Of a stretch of 64,000 bases of DNA, positions 25,948 through 33,177 are shown one piece after another. The DNA comes from Corallibacter vietnamensis (lineage in GTDB: Bacteria > Bacteroidota > Bacteroidia > Flavobacteriales > Flavobacteriaceae), in the NCBI RefSeq assembly GCF_039537875.1, contig NZ_BAABBI010000005.1, forward strand, positions 44,455-108,454. Reading direction: 5' to 3'. The first letter of the stretch is position 1. Each line of letters begins with the position of its first letter. Both the position numbers and the translations under genes were made by a program. The notes below the pieces were generated by a model. The model did not search any database. It worked only from the letters and a program-made list of their open reading frames with translations, and was not told the origin of the DNA.

Positions 25948-26372
25948 GATTTCTTTTTTGGTAGCGAAATAGTAGATAGTCTACAAACTGATATTAAGTT
26001 GTCATGATCATCAGTAACACGAATATCTAATAACTGTGTTGTTCTTCCTTTATGTAAAAAAGTTGCTTTAGCATAAACAAAACCTTCTGTTACACTTTTT
26101 AAATGATTGGCTGTAATCTCTATACCACGAATAAATACATCATCTAAATTTGAAAAAATATGAGATGCAAAACTACCTACACTTTCTGCTAAAGCTGCTG
26201 TGGCTCCACCATGCAAAACACCATCTGGTTGATAAACTCTTGAATTTACTGGCATTCTGGCTATTAAAAAGTCTTTTCCAAAATCAACCATTTCAATATG
26301 TAATGTCTCCATGAGTGTATTTTTACTTGCAGCATTTGCTTGTGCTAAAACGTCTTCTTTAGTTAGTGGCAT
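25944..26372 (-). CDS. PaaI-family hotdog thioesterase, candidate DHNA-CoA thioesterase (MenI)
   Basis: A 142-residue hotdog-fold acyl-CoA thioesterase. The active-site region is L-H-G-G-A-T-A-A-L-A-E-S (about 52-63), including His53 and Glu62, preceded by V-Y-Q-P-D-G-V, and the CoA-binding strand is A-T-F-L-H-K-G-R. Location between an SRPBCC gene and menF makes DHNA-CoA hydrolysis (MenI function) the most likely job, since no other MenI candidate is in the cluster. That assignment is from context; the fold call is firm. Confidence 0.87.
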   Translation of the reverse strand: MPLTKEDVLAQANAASKNTLMETLHIEMVDFGKDFLIARMPVNSRVYQPDGVLHGGATAALAESVGSFASHIFSNLDDVFIRGIEITANHLKSVTEGFVYAKATFLHKGRTTQLLDIRVTDDHDNLISVCRLSTISLPKKKS

Positions 26373-26384
26373 AAGTGTTTTTTA

Positions 26385-26822
26385 TTAAATATTGTTAATG
26401 TACGTTACCAAGCGTTGTTGTATAAAATACTCCCAACCTTGCTGGCAACTTTCTCTTTTAAATTCAGGTATTGATGTATCAAAATCTTCAACGGTATTTA
26501 CGGTAACGATAAGTTGTGTTTCTTTTTTTATTGACTCTAACTGAAACGTTACAAATGCATTTCCTTTTAAACCTTCATAGCGCCAATTGTATACAATTTC
26601 ATTTTCAGGAATTAGTTGTGTAATTTCCCATAAGTGCATAAAATCTTGGCTTGGTGCTTTTACGTTAAATTTTGTTTTAAAACCTATTTCTGCTTTAAAA
26701 CTTGGCATGTCTTCAAAAAACCAATGTATCATATGCTCATGTGAAGTAATTACGCTCCAAAGTTCACTTTTTGAAACGCTAAACATTTGAGAAACAATAA
26801 TATTTTCATCAGTAGTTTTCAC
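26385..26822 (-). CDS. SRPBCC-fold (AHSA1-like) protein
   Basis: A 145-residue helix-grip protein of the AHSA1/START-like superfamily. The pattern S-K-S-E-L-W-S-V-I-T (about 15-24), H-W-F-F-E-D-M-P, E-I-T-Q-L-I-P-E-N-E-I-V-Y-N-W-R-Y-E (about 72-89), and the final W-E-Y-F-I-Q-Q-R helix are typical. I take the GTG at 26822 as start; an in-frame TTG at 26897 would lie in the promoter shared with the divergent esterase and add residues that do not resemble the family. It is first in the thioesterase-menF-menD unit. Ligand unknown. Confidence 0.8.
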   Translation of the reverse strand: MKTTDENIIVSQMFSVSKSELWSVITSHEHMIHWFFEDMPSFKAEIGFKTKFNVKAPSQDFMHLWEITQLIPENEIVYNWRYEGLKGNAFVTFQLESIKKETQLIVTVNTVEDFDTSIPEFKRESCQQGWEYFIQQRLVTYINNI

Positions 26823-26911
26823 AACAATATCTTTTATTGGTTTTGCTCGTGAAGGTTCTTTAAAAACCTTAATTTTGATTTTCAGGTAAAAATACAAAAC
26901 CCTTTACAAAA

Positions 26912-27547
26912 ATGAATTCAACAGAAAAGGAAATCACCTATAAAACATCAAATTCTTATGCCACATTAAACCATTTGAGTAGCACTACTAAAAATGTTTG
27001 GTTTGTATGTCACGGCATGGGTTATTTAAGCAGGTACTTTTTAAGATATTTTGAGGGCTTAAACAAAGAAGAAAACTATATTATTGCGCCACAAGCACAA
27101 AGTAAATACTATATCCCTCCAAAATTTAGACACGTTGGTGCTAGTTGGTTAACAAAAGAAAATACCGTGAAAGAAACCGAAAATGTCATGCGCTATTTTG
27201 ATGCTATTTTTGAAGCTGAAAATATACCCAACAACCTCAATTTTGTTGTTTTAGGTTACTCGCAAGGTGTTAGTGTGGCGATGCGCTATGTTGCAAAACG
27301 CAAACTACAATGCCAACAACTTGTTTTGCATTCTGGCGGAATCCCTAAAGAGCTGACCTCAAGTGATTTTAGTTTCTACACAGGTAAAACAACTATGATT
27401 TATGGCACTGATGACGAATACCTAAATGCTGAACGTATAACTATAGAAACAACACGAGCTAATGAGCTTTTTAACAATAAGGTTACCATTATTCCGTTTG
27501 ATGGCAAACATGTTGTAAATGTTGATCTGATAAATAAATTAGCATAA
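26912..27547 (+). CDS. Alpha/beta-hydrolase, phospholipase/carboxylesterase type
   Basis: A 211-residue cytoplasmic alpha/beta-hydrolase. The nucleophile elbow is G-Y-S-Q-G-V-S (about 112-118) with Ser114, the acid is Asp170-172 in Y-G-T-D-D-E-Y, and His196 is in G-K-H-V-V. It resembles the YpfH/Abhydrolase_2 esterases, with an N-terminal V-C-H-G-M-G oxyanion loop. Substrate unknown. It is transcribed divergently from the SRPBCC-men operon and is followed at 27545 by a terminator shared with the convergent dehalogenase gene. Confidence 0.87.
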   Translation: MNSTEKEITYKTSNSYATLNHLSSTTKNVWFVCHGMGYLSRYFLRYFEGLNKEENYIIAPQAQSKYYIPPKFRHVGASWLTKENTVKETENVMRYFDAIFEAENIPNNLNFVVLGYSQGVSVAMRYVAKRKLQCQQLVLHSGGIPKELTSSDFSFYTGKTTMIYGTDDEYLNAERITIETTRANELFNNKVTIIPFDGKHVVNVDLINKLA

Positions 27548-27580
27548 AAAAAGACCAACTGTAATGGTGGTCTTTTTTTA
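27545..27580. terminator. Bidirectional intrinsic terminator
   Basis: AAGACCA (27551-27557) and TGGTCTT (27668 is not involved; arm is at 27568-27574) enclose a 10-base loop and are flanked by A and T tracts. It separates the esterase (plus) and dehalogenase (minus) genes. Confidence 0.8.
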
Positions 27581-27597
27581 TATTAAAGAATAGAGAA

Positions 27598-28395
27598 TTA
27601 CTTGTAAGTCACTAAAATATCAGCAATCTTTTTTAAATCAGGTTCAGAGATTTCTGTTTTAGGTGCCAACGGAAACAGTTGTTGTCCTGGTCTGCTAATA
27701 AAAGCTGCTCTCCAACCTGCCCAAAGTGCTCCAGCAACATCCCAACCATGAGCTGCTACCAGCATACATTCTTCTGGTTTAATGCCCATTTTACGTGCTC
27801 CCCAAGTATAGGTGTCAGCAAACGGTTTAAACTTCCCGATGTCTTCCACACTCAATCGTTCATCAAAAAAATGAGTTAATCCTGCACTTTCAAATTGCTT
27901 TTTAACACCTTCGTTTGAAGAATTTGTAAACGACACCAATTTATAACCCGCTTCTTTTAGTTGCGCTAAACTCTCTTTTACTTCAGGATGCGCTGGCAAA
28001 CCACGTAATGACTTTACAATAATGTTTCTAGCTTCATCTTGCGACATACTAATATTATTATTTGCAGCAACCATTTGTAATGCTGCTGCTCCAATGTATC
28101 CAAAATGCTCATATTGATTGGATGCTGTTGTCACCAATGAATATTGAAGCATTGTTGTAAACCAAAGCGATAATAAATCTTCGCGACCGTTTAAAGCGTC
28201 TCCTACTTGCATTTTCATATCGGTTAAATCTAAAAGCGTTTCATTTACATCAAAAAACAAAACTTTTGGTCGCTCTTTTTGTATCATACTTTGTGTGTTC
28301 TCTTTTGTGTTTGCTAATACTATATTGGGCATTAAAAGACCTGTTGTTCCCATTAAACCCATATTTTTAATAAAGTCTCTCCTATTCTTTTTCAT
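27598..28395 (-). CDS. Haloacid dehalogenase type II with Tat-like signal
   Basis: A 265-residue HAD-superfamily hydrolase. The core motifs of type II haloacid dehalogenases are in order: F-F-D-V-N-E-T-L with nucleophile Asp49, S-F-T-N-S-S (about 175-180), K-P-F-A-D-T-Y (Lys at about 204), and H-G-W-D-V-A-G-A (about 224-231). An N-terminal R-R-D-F-I-K motif followed by a hydrophobic stretch (residues 5-28) looks like a twin-arginine export signal, unusual since most relatives are cytoplasmic. It forms a pair with the carboxymuconolactone-decarboxylase-like gene 23 bases upstream. Confidence 0.88.
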   Translation of the reverse strand: MKKNRRDFIKNMGLMGTTGLLMPNIVLANTKENTQSMIQKERPKVLFFDVNETLLDLTDMKMQVGDALNGREDLLSLWFTTMLQYSLVTTASNQYEHFGYIGAAALQMVAANNNISMSQDEARNIIVKSLRGLPAHPEVKESLAQLKEAGYKLVSFTNSSNEGVKKQFESAGLTHFFDERLSVEDIGKFKPFADTYTWGARKMGIKPEECMLVAAHGWDVAGALWAGWRAAFISRPGQQLFPLAPKTEISEPDLKKIADILVTYK

Positions 28396-28418
28396 ACAGT
28401 TGTTACTGGTTTTGCTAA

Positions 28419-28982
28419 TTATGAATTTACAGTTTCTTTAGTCCATTCATACTTTTTAAAACCTGCATCAACTGGTGTGTTTGCAATATGGTTTACATAG
28501 TTACTTATGGTTTTTTGCGACAGTCCTAAAATAATTTCTAGTACTTGTGTTTCACCATAACCTGCTGCATAAAACGCATCTAAATCTGCTTGAGTAACAT
28601 TACCTCTATTTCTAACAATGGTTAGTGTCATAGTACGTAAGGCTTCTAGTTTTGAATCAGCCAAAGGTGTTTCGTTACGTAAAGCTTCAGTAATAGCATC
28701 GTCTACTTTCATCATTTTTGCAATTCCTGTATGTGCTGGCACACAGTAATGACATTCGTGCTCTACATTTATAGTTTGCCATACCACAGTTAACTCTTCC
28801 TCATTAAACGACGTTTGTGTAAACAATTCGTGTATTTTTTGATACGCCTCTAAAGCTTGAGGAGCTGCTGCCAATACACCATGTAAACCAGGAATCATTC
28901 CGTAAGCTTTTTGTGAATTTTCTAATAATGCTTTACTCGCTTCTGGAGCAGTTTCAATGTTATGAATTTTTAATGTTGTCAT
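28419..28982 (-). CDS. Carboxymuconolactone decarboxylase-like / AhpD-type peroxidase-related protein
   Basis: A 187-residue AhpD-fold protein. The redox motif is H-E-C-H-Y-C-V-P-A-H with Cys77, Cys80 and His84, matching CxxC-x3-H of alkylhydroperoxidase AhpD rather than the cysteine-free decarboxylases. Such proteins reduce peroxides or remove toxic organics. The gene is first of a two-gene unit with the haloacid dehalogenase, and a TetR-type operator (CTAAACGTTCGTTTAG) lies about 35-49 bases before its start, so it is probably controlled by the TetR protein encoded just upstream. Confidence 0.88.
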   Translation of the reverse strand: MTTLKIHNIETAPEASKALLENSQKAYGMIPGLHGVLAAAPQALEAYQKIHELFTQTSFNEEELTVVWQTINVEHECHYCVPAHTGIAKMMKVDDAITEALRNETPLADSKLEALRTMTLTIVRNRGNVTQADLDAFYAAGYGETQVLEIILGLSQKTISNYVNHIANTPVDAGFKKYEWTKETVNS

Positions 28983-29015
28983 AATAATAGATTTTAATTT
29001 TTATGTTAATTATTT

Positions 29016-29031
29016 CTAAACGTTCGTTTAG
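29016..29031. promoter_or_regulatory. Putative TetR operator upstream of the AhpD-like gene
   Basis: CTAAACGTTCGTTTAG is a palindrome with 7-base arms. A very similar site (CTAAACAATCGGTTAG) is found at 29650-29665 in front of the tetR gene itself; 13 of 16 positions agree. Paired sites at regulator and target are the usual TetR arrangement. Confidence 0.65.
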
Positions 29032-29051
29032 TTTTAGTCCAAAAAAAAGGA

Positions 29052-29615
29052 TTATAGATTGCTAAAGGTCATTTCTATATAATCTTTTATCTCTTGATTT
29101 GTGTTTACTCTTGTTGCTGCTGCAAGTCCATGTTTTGCTAATAACAAGTAATTAGCTTGTTTTAAAATAGTGTCTTCAGACTTGCTAGTGTCTGTTTCTA
29201 ACTTTTCAATGATAATAGCTTTGAGGTTAGACATAAAATCATCCATTTGTGATTTTATCAATGCATCTTCACTATTACAAAACTCATTATACGTATTTGT
29301 TACTAAACAGCCTTTTTGAGTCGTATCCTTAATCTCCAAATCAACTGAATCATAAAAAAACTGTTTAATATCATCTACACCATTGGTAGCGTTTTTAAAC
29401 TTCTCAAAAATGACACTTACCTTGTTTTTATAGCATTGTAAACTTTTTAAGAAAAGACCGTGTTTATTGCCAAAGCTAGAGTAAATAGAAAATTTGTTAA
29501 TTCCCATTTCTTTTTCTAGCATTTGCATAGATGTAGCTTCATAGCCATTGCGCCAAAACACATTCATAGCTTTTTCAACGACTACATCTTCGTTATATTC
29601 TTTTTTTCTTGCCAT
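29052..29615 (-). CDS. TetR/AcrR family transcriptional regulator
   Basis: A 187-residue regulator. The N-terminal helix-turn-helix covers about residues 8-52 (V-V-E-K-A-M-N-V-F-W-R-N-G-Y-E-A-T-S and G-I-N-K-F-S-I-Y-S-S-F-G-N-K), and the helical ligand-binding domain follows with K-G-C-L-V-T-N-T-Y-N-E-F-C, a TetR_C_11-like pattern. It is read in the same direction as the AhpD-like and dehalogenase genes, 69 bases apart. Inferred to bind CTAAAC-type sites flanking its own gene and theirs, presumably sensing a toxic organic compound. Confidence 0.9.
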   Translation of the reverse strand: MARKKEYNEDVVVEKAMNVFWRNGYEATSMQMLEKEMGINKFSIYSSFGNKHGLFLKSLQCYKNKVSVIFEKFKNATNGVDDIKQFFYDSVDLEIKDTTQKGCLVTNTYNEFCNSEDALIKSQMDDFMSNLKAIIIEKLETDTSKSEDTILKQANYLLLAKHGLAAATRVNTNQEIKDYIEMTFSNL

Positions 29616-29649
29616 GTAACTAAATAAACATCTAAATTACCATACAAAA

Positions 29650-29665
29650 CTAAACAATCGGTTAG
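29650..29665. promoter_or_regulatory. Putative TetR operator upstream of tetR
   Basis: CTAAACAATCGGTTAG lies 35-50 bases before the tetR start codon and closely matches the site at 29016-29031. It suggests autoregulation. Confidence 0.6.
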
Positions 29666-29732
29666 AATTAAAAAAACACATTAACTTTTATTTAGTATTT
29701 AAGCTTTATTATTATGGATAAACTTATTCTGA

Positions 29733-30188
29733 TCATAACAGTGTTTTCTCAAAACACACGCTATTTTCTACTCCTGCGTATTGACCGTAATTAGAAATGA
29801 TGTTATAACCGTTGCGTTTGTAGAGTGCAATGGCCTCTGGTTGTTTAATTCCTGTTTCTAGCTTACAAGAGGTATAACCCAATGTTTTGGTCCATTGTTC
29901 TAGAGCTTTTAAAATTGTAGTAGCAATCCCTTTACCACGTTGTTCAGAAAATACAAACATTCGTTTTACTTCCATTGAGGTATCGTCTAAAGGTTTTATG
30001 GCGCCACAACCTACTGCATGATTACCATGATAAGCTACAATGCAATGTTTTAAGGCTTCAATACCATTAAACTGATGGTAAAACTCGTGGTCGTCGCCAT
30101 CACGAATTTTTAAATCAGCATCTAAATGACTGACTAATGTTATAAAGTCTGAATGTGAAGCGTCTGTATGCTCTAGAGTGATTTTCAT
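29733..30188 (-). CDS. GNAT family N-acetyltransferase
   Basis: A 151-residue GNAT acetyltransferase. The acetyl-CoA loop is E-Q-R-G-K-G-I-A-T-T (about 81-90) preceded by the V-K-R-M-F-V-F strand, and the C-terminal strand has Y-K-R-N-G-Y-N-I. The substrate is unknown; A-V-G-C-G-A-I-K-P and E-T-G-I-K-Q-P-E-A-I are typical of the general ElaA/PhnO-like group in Bacteroidota. It stands 26 bases before the YiiX-like gene start region on the same strand. No regulation can be read. Confidence 0.85.
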   Translation of the reverse strand: MKITLEHTDASHSDFITLVSHLDADLKIRDGDDHEFYHQFNGIEALKHCIVAYHGNHAVGCGAIKPLDDTSMEVKRMFVFSEQRGKGIATTILKALEQWTKTLGYTSCKLETGIKQPEAIALYKRNGYNIISNYGQYAGVENSVCFEKTLL

Positions 30189-30214
30189 ACTTTAAAGCTA
30201 CAAAACTTTTGTTA

Positions 30215-30844
30215 TTAATTGGTTGTTAAACTTTTTACAAACTCTAAATGTTTGCTGTTTGCCATTCCATTAGGATTACAACCTAGTTTTCCTTCAGGGA
30301 TTTCAATACCTAGTTCTTTATAATGCTTAATCCAACCTTTGTGAAATACTTTGGTTTCAGGGTTTTTAAAAGTCATAGGCTCTAGCTCAAAAATAGCATC
30401 TTCTTTAAACACTTCGTAGATATATTCTGAACAATAGAGTCCGTTGTCTTCTAAAATATATGTGGTGTTATAAGGTTGACCCAAAAATGTTTTGGCACGA
30501 TTGAGCGCATTTTCAACCTGATTTGAAGTTATGTTTTTAATTCTGTAAAAATCAGCAACATATTTTACAGTATCAGTTGCTTTCATAAAGGCTTCAAGAG
30601 GTTCGTGAACGACACCTTTACCTAAATCGGAATGATAGATGTAAACTGTACCATCAACCACATCACAAACACCAATGTGGCTATAGTTTGTTGCTTTTTG
30701 AGTTTGTGTTACATTATTAATTGCTTCAGAGAGCGAACTGCTTGTTGCGCTTCTAAAAATAATATCTCCTGATTGTATTTTGTTTGAATCACTACACGCA
30801 TAAACAACACTTAAAATGAGAACTAGAAAGCTTAACCGTTTCAA
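30215..30844 (-). CDS. YiiX-like NlpC/P60-superfamily cysteine hydrolase, lipoprotein
   Basis: A 209-residue protein with lipobox V-Y-A-C (Cys17) after a hydrophobic signal. The YiiX/YebB-type permuted NlpC/P60 domain is recognised by S-G-D-I-I-F-R (about 25-31), the histidine in N-Y-S-H-I-G-V (about 54-60), and the catalytic Cys in L-Y-C-S-E-Y-I-Y-E-V-F (about 132-142). The enzymes cleave amide bonds and are probably active on peptidoglycan peptides or lipids; the substrate is unknown. It lies 5 bases after the nitronate monooxygenase stop on the same strand. Confidence 0.85.
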   Translation of the reverse strand: MKRLSFLVLILSVVYACSDSNKIQSGDIIFRSATSSSLSEAINNVTQTQKATNYSHIGVCDVVDGTVYIYHSDLGKGVVHEPLEAFMKATDTVKYVADFYRIKNITSNQVENALNRAKTFLGQPYNTTYILEDNGLYCSEYIYEVFKEDAIFELEPMTFKNPETKVFHKGWIKHYKELGIEIPEGKLGCNPNGMANSKHLEFVKSLTTN

Positions 30845-30849
30845 TACTT

Positions 30850-31794
30850 CTAAATTAATTTACTTACAATGTCTTTAACAGGTAAAATAGCGTTGGTATG
30901 TTCTATACTTGGTCCTGCAACCCAAACCGTTTTATAAGTGGCTTGTTGTGCTGCTTTTTCTGTGGCTTTCATACCCATATAAAAACGGACCATTTTCACC
31001 CATTTTTTAAGCTTTCGGTTTTTGTTAAGCATACGTTCTAACCAAGGTGATTTGGTGCCTATCTTTTTTACATAAGGTGTATTGATTACTGTACAAGGTG
31101 TTCCTGAAATACGTTCGGTCATAACAATATCATCAGCACCATAATCTACACAAGCTTGTTTGTACTCATTAGTAACTCCTGCTTCTTCTGAAGCAATAAA
31201 CGGACTACCAACTGAAACACCTGCAGCTCCATAAGCTAACATAGTATCAACATCGGCTTTAGTTCCTACTCCACCTGCTGAAATAACAGGAATAGATAAA
31301 TTATCGTTTAGCGTTTTTATAAGCACTTGTGGGTCTATATTTCCGCGATGTCCACCTGCTTGATTATTTACAGCCACAACAGCATCAGCACCTAAACTTT
31401 CCACTTTTTGACCGAATTTTAAATCGGTTATATCACAAAAAACTTTAATTCCTACAGCATGTGCTTGATTGATGGTTTCTTCAGGACTTCCTAATGAGGT
31501 TAAAATAAAATCGCAACCTTCTTCGCACAATACACGCAGTTGGTCTTTAGCTTTCGGATTAGATTTATTAACTATCAAATTAAACCCAAACGAACCGCCT
31601 TCTACTTTTGCTGCTTTTAATTCTTTAATTGCAGCACGTAACTCCTCTAAAGTCCTGTAGTTTAATGCTGGAATGCAACCTGCAATACCACATTTCATAG
31701 CTTCTTTAACCATTGCTACATTAGACACCAAAAACATTGGCGCCATAATGATAGGGTGTTTTATATCTAATAACTCTGTTAGCTTTGTGCTCAT
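30850..31794 (-). CDS. Nitronate monooxygenase (2-nitropropane dioxygenase-like)
   Basis: A 314-residue FMN-dependent TIM-barrel enzyme. N-terminal H-P-I-I-M-A-P-M (about 13-20) and the flavin-binding A-G-G-H-R-G (about 145-150) and S-A-G-G-V-G-T (about 172-178) loops are visible, with Y-G-A-A-G-V-S-V-G-S-P-F (about 188-199). Members oxidise nitronates, or act as enoyl-ACP reductases (FabK-like); FabK is about the same size, so the function is not fully fixed. The first gene of a short unit with the YiiX-like lipoprotein. Confidence 0.85.
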   Translation of the reverse strand: MSTKLTELLDIKHPIIMAPMFLVSNVAMVKEAMKCGIAGCIPALNYRTLEELRAAIKELKAAKVEGGSFGFNLIVNKSNPKAKDQLRVLCEEGCDFILTSLGSPEETINQAHAVGIKVFCDITDLKFGQKVESLGADAVVAVNNQAGGHRGNIDPQVLIKTLNDNLSIPVISAGGVGTKADVDTMLAYGAAGVSVGSPFIASEEAGVTNEYKQACVDYGADDIVMTERISGTPCTVINTPYVKKIGTKSPWLERMLNKNRKLKKWVKMVRFYMGMKATEKAAQQATYKTVWVAGPSIEHTNAILPVKDIVSKLI

Positions 31795-31906
31795 TATTTG
31801 TATATTTTGTCTAACAAATATACTATATTTTTACTATGCATGCATAATATTTTAAGTAAAATCTAAAAGCAAGCAAAAGAAAAAAAACACCCTATTGGTT
31901 AAGTTC

Positions 31907-32389
31907 TTATTTTTCTGGACTGATAATCTGTGGATAGTAATTTTTAAGAAATTCTTTTTGTCTAGCTATCATCTGTTCCCTTAACTTATCTAACTCCATT
32001 AAATCCTTTCCAAAGTTACTATCAAAAAAAGTATCGTTGAAAAAACGTTGGTTAAAAAGTGAATCTTGAGAAAAAATAGCACCAAAATTATCATCATTAA
32101 ATTTTGAAAAGCTAGAATGAAATTTTGATTTAAAAGATTCTATTATACTATCTCTGTCTAAAGAAGACAAATTATTTAAATGGCTACTAGAAGACCATGA
32201 ATAAATGCTATCATACTTAATTAAGTTTCCGTGTTCATCAAACTCTTTATCTACCTTCCAGCTGCCTTTTGGTTTATCATTATTAACATGCTCTTTTAAG
32301 TTGCTTAACTCTTTTTTCTCTTCTGAATTTTGTCCATTACAACTTACACACCATGAAAATAACACGAGTAAAAACATATACTTCTTCAT
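31907..32389 (-). CDS. Hypothetical lipoprotein
   Basis: A 160-residue protein read from the ATG at 32389 (an upstream Met at 32416 would spoil the signal peptide). The signal ends in lipobox C-V-S-C followed by N-G-Q, typical of Bacteroidota surface or periplasmic lipoproteins. The mature part is hydrophilic with Ser/Asp/Phe-rich stretches (S-W-S-S-S-S-H-L, F-K-S-K-F-H-S-S-F-S-K-F) and no known domain. The C-terminus is charged and helical. It is downstream of hsp20 on the same strand across an inverted repeat. Function unknown. Confidence 0.7.
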   Translation of the reverse strand: MKKYMFLLVLFSWCVSCNGQNSEEKKELSNLKEHVNNDKPKGSWKVDKEFDEHGNLIKYDSIYSWSSSSHLNNLSSLDRDSIIESFKSKFHSSFSKFNDDNFGAIFSQDSLFNQRFFNDTFFDSNFGKDLMELDKLREQMIARQKEFLKNYYPQIISPEK

Positions 32390-32427
32390 AACTAAAAGCC
32401 TTAAAAAGTTAAACAAAACTGTATTAA

Positions 32428-32464
32428 ATTCAAGAAGAGATTGTCTATGAACCTCTTCTTGAAT
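32428..32464 (-). terminator. Hairpin terminator or processing stem after hsp20
   Basis: ATTCAAGAAGAG (32428-32439) and CTCTTCTTGAAT (32453-32464) form perfect 12-bp arms around a 13-base loop, 28 bases past the hsp20 stop. The minus-strand tail is only weakly U-rich (TTTAAT), so termination efficiency is uncertain. Confidence 0.6.
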
Positions 32465-32491
32465 ATAGTATTAAAACTCTAGAAAAAACAC

Positions 32492-32968
32492 TTAAGATAT
32501 TTTAATAGTCCTAGCCGGTTTTTGTTTGGCTTCTTCTTTTTTAGGTAAAAGAATATTTAAAATACCTTCTGTGTAACTTGCTTGGATTTTATCCTCATCT
32601 ACTGTTTCAGGTAATGTGAAGGTGCGTTTAAATGATGAGTAACCAAACTCTCTACGCGTGTAATTCGCTTCTTTTTGTTCATTTTCTTGCTTTACTTCAG
32701 TAGATATTGATAAAACTTGATTGTCTAAATCTATTTGGAAATCTGATTTTTTAAGTCCAGGAACAGCCATTTCAACATAATAAGCGTCTGCTGTTTCTCT
32801 AATATTTACCTTTGGTAAGGTAATTCCAGTATTAAAGTTGGAAGTGAAAACCGAAGGTAATTCTCTATTAAATAAATCATCTAACCAATTAGACCATGTT
32901 GGGAAGTTTAAATTTGAATTTGTAGTTGCTAAACTTCCATTTTTTGGAACAGTTACTAAATTGCTCAT
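32492..32968 (-). CDS. hsp20: Hsp20/alpha-crystallin family small heat-shock protein
   Basis: A 158-residue holdase chaperone. After an N-terminal arm (about 1-45) the alpha-crystallin domain runs from V-N-I-R-E-T-A-D-A-Y-Y to about 145, with the beta-strand sequence A-V-P-G-L-K-K-S-D-F and the G-I-L-N-I-L-L-P-K C-terminal edge. It starts at the ATG at 32968; the in-frame Met at 32992 would add eight residues. The leader contains a 16-bp palindrome (32994-33009) and an upstream TGTCAA/TTGACA palindrome (33128-33140), possible heat-shock operators. It precedes the lipoprotein gene. Confidence 0.93.
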   Translation of the reverse strand: MSNLVTVPKNGSLATTNSNLNFPTWSNWLDDLFNRELPSVFTSNFNTGITLPKVNIRETADAYYVEMAVPGLKKSDFQIDLDNQVLSISTEVKQENEQKEANYTRREFGYSSFKRTFTLPETVDEDKIQASYTEGILNILLPKKEEAKQKPARTIKIS

Positions 32969-32993
32969 AATTAAAAAATTTAAGTTAAACATT

Positions 32994-33009
32994 ATTTCAA
33001 ATTTGAAAT
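32994..33009. promoter_or_regulatory. Palindrome in the hsp20 leader
   Basis: ATTTCAAATTTGAAAT is a perfect 16-bp palindrome 26-41 bases before the hsp20 ATG. It could be an operator or a thermosensing AU-rich hairpin; nothing decides between these. Confidence 0.4.
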
Positions 33010-33127
33010 CTAATCTGATTTCATGATGCTATATTTCAAAAAAAATACCAAAATGAATATTTGTCATTTATTTTAACATTTCATTTGCTAAACCAACTGA
33101 TTTAAAAAACTTTACACACAAAAATAT

Positions 33128-33140
33128 TGTCAATTTGACA
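33128..33140. promoter_or_regulatory. TGTCAA/TTGACA palindrome upstream of hsp20
   Basis: TGTCAATTTGACA has 6-base arms around one T, 160 bases before the hsp20 start. The TGTCA/TGACA half-sites recur in the palindrome upstream of dnaK (37600-37622), which makes a shared heat-shock regulator conceivable. Confidence 0.35.
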
Positions 33141-33177
33141 TTTTAAACATGCTAATAATTAGTTAGTCTATAATGAA

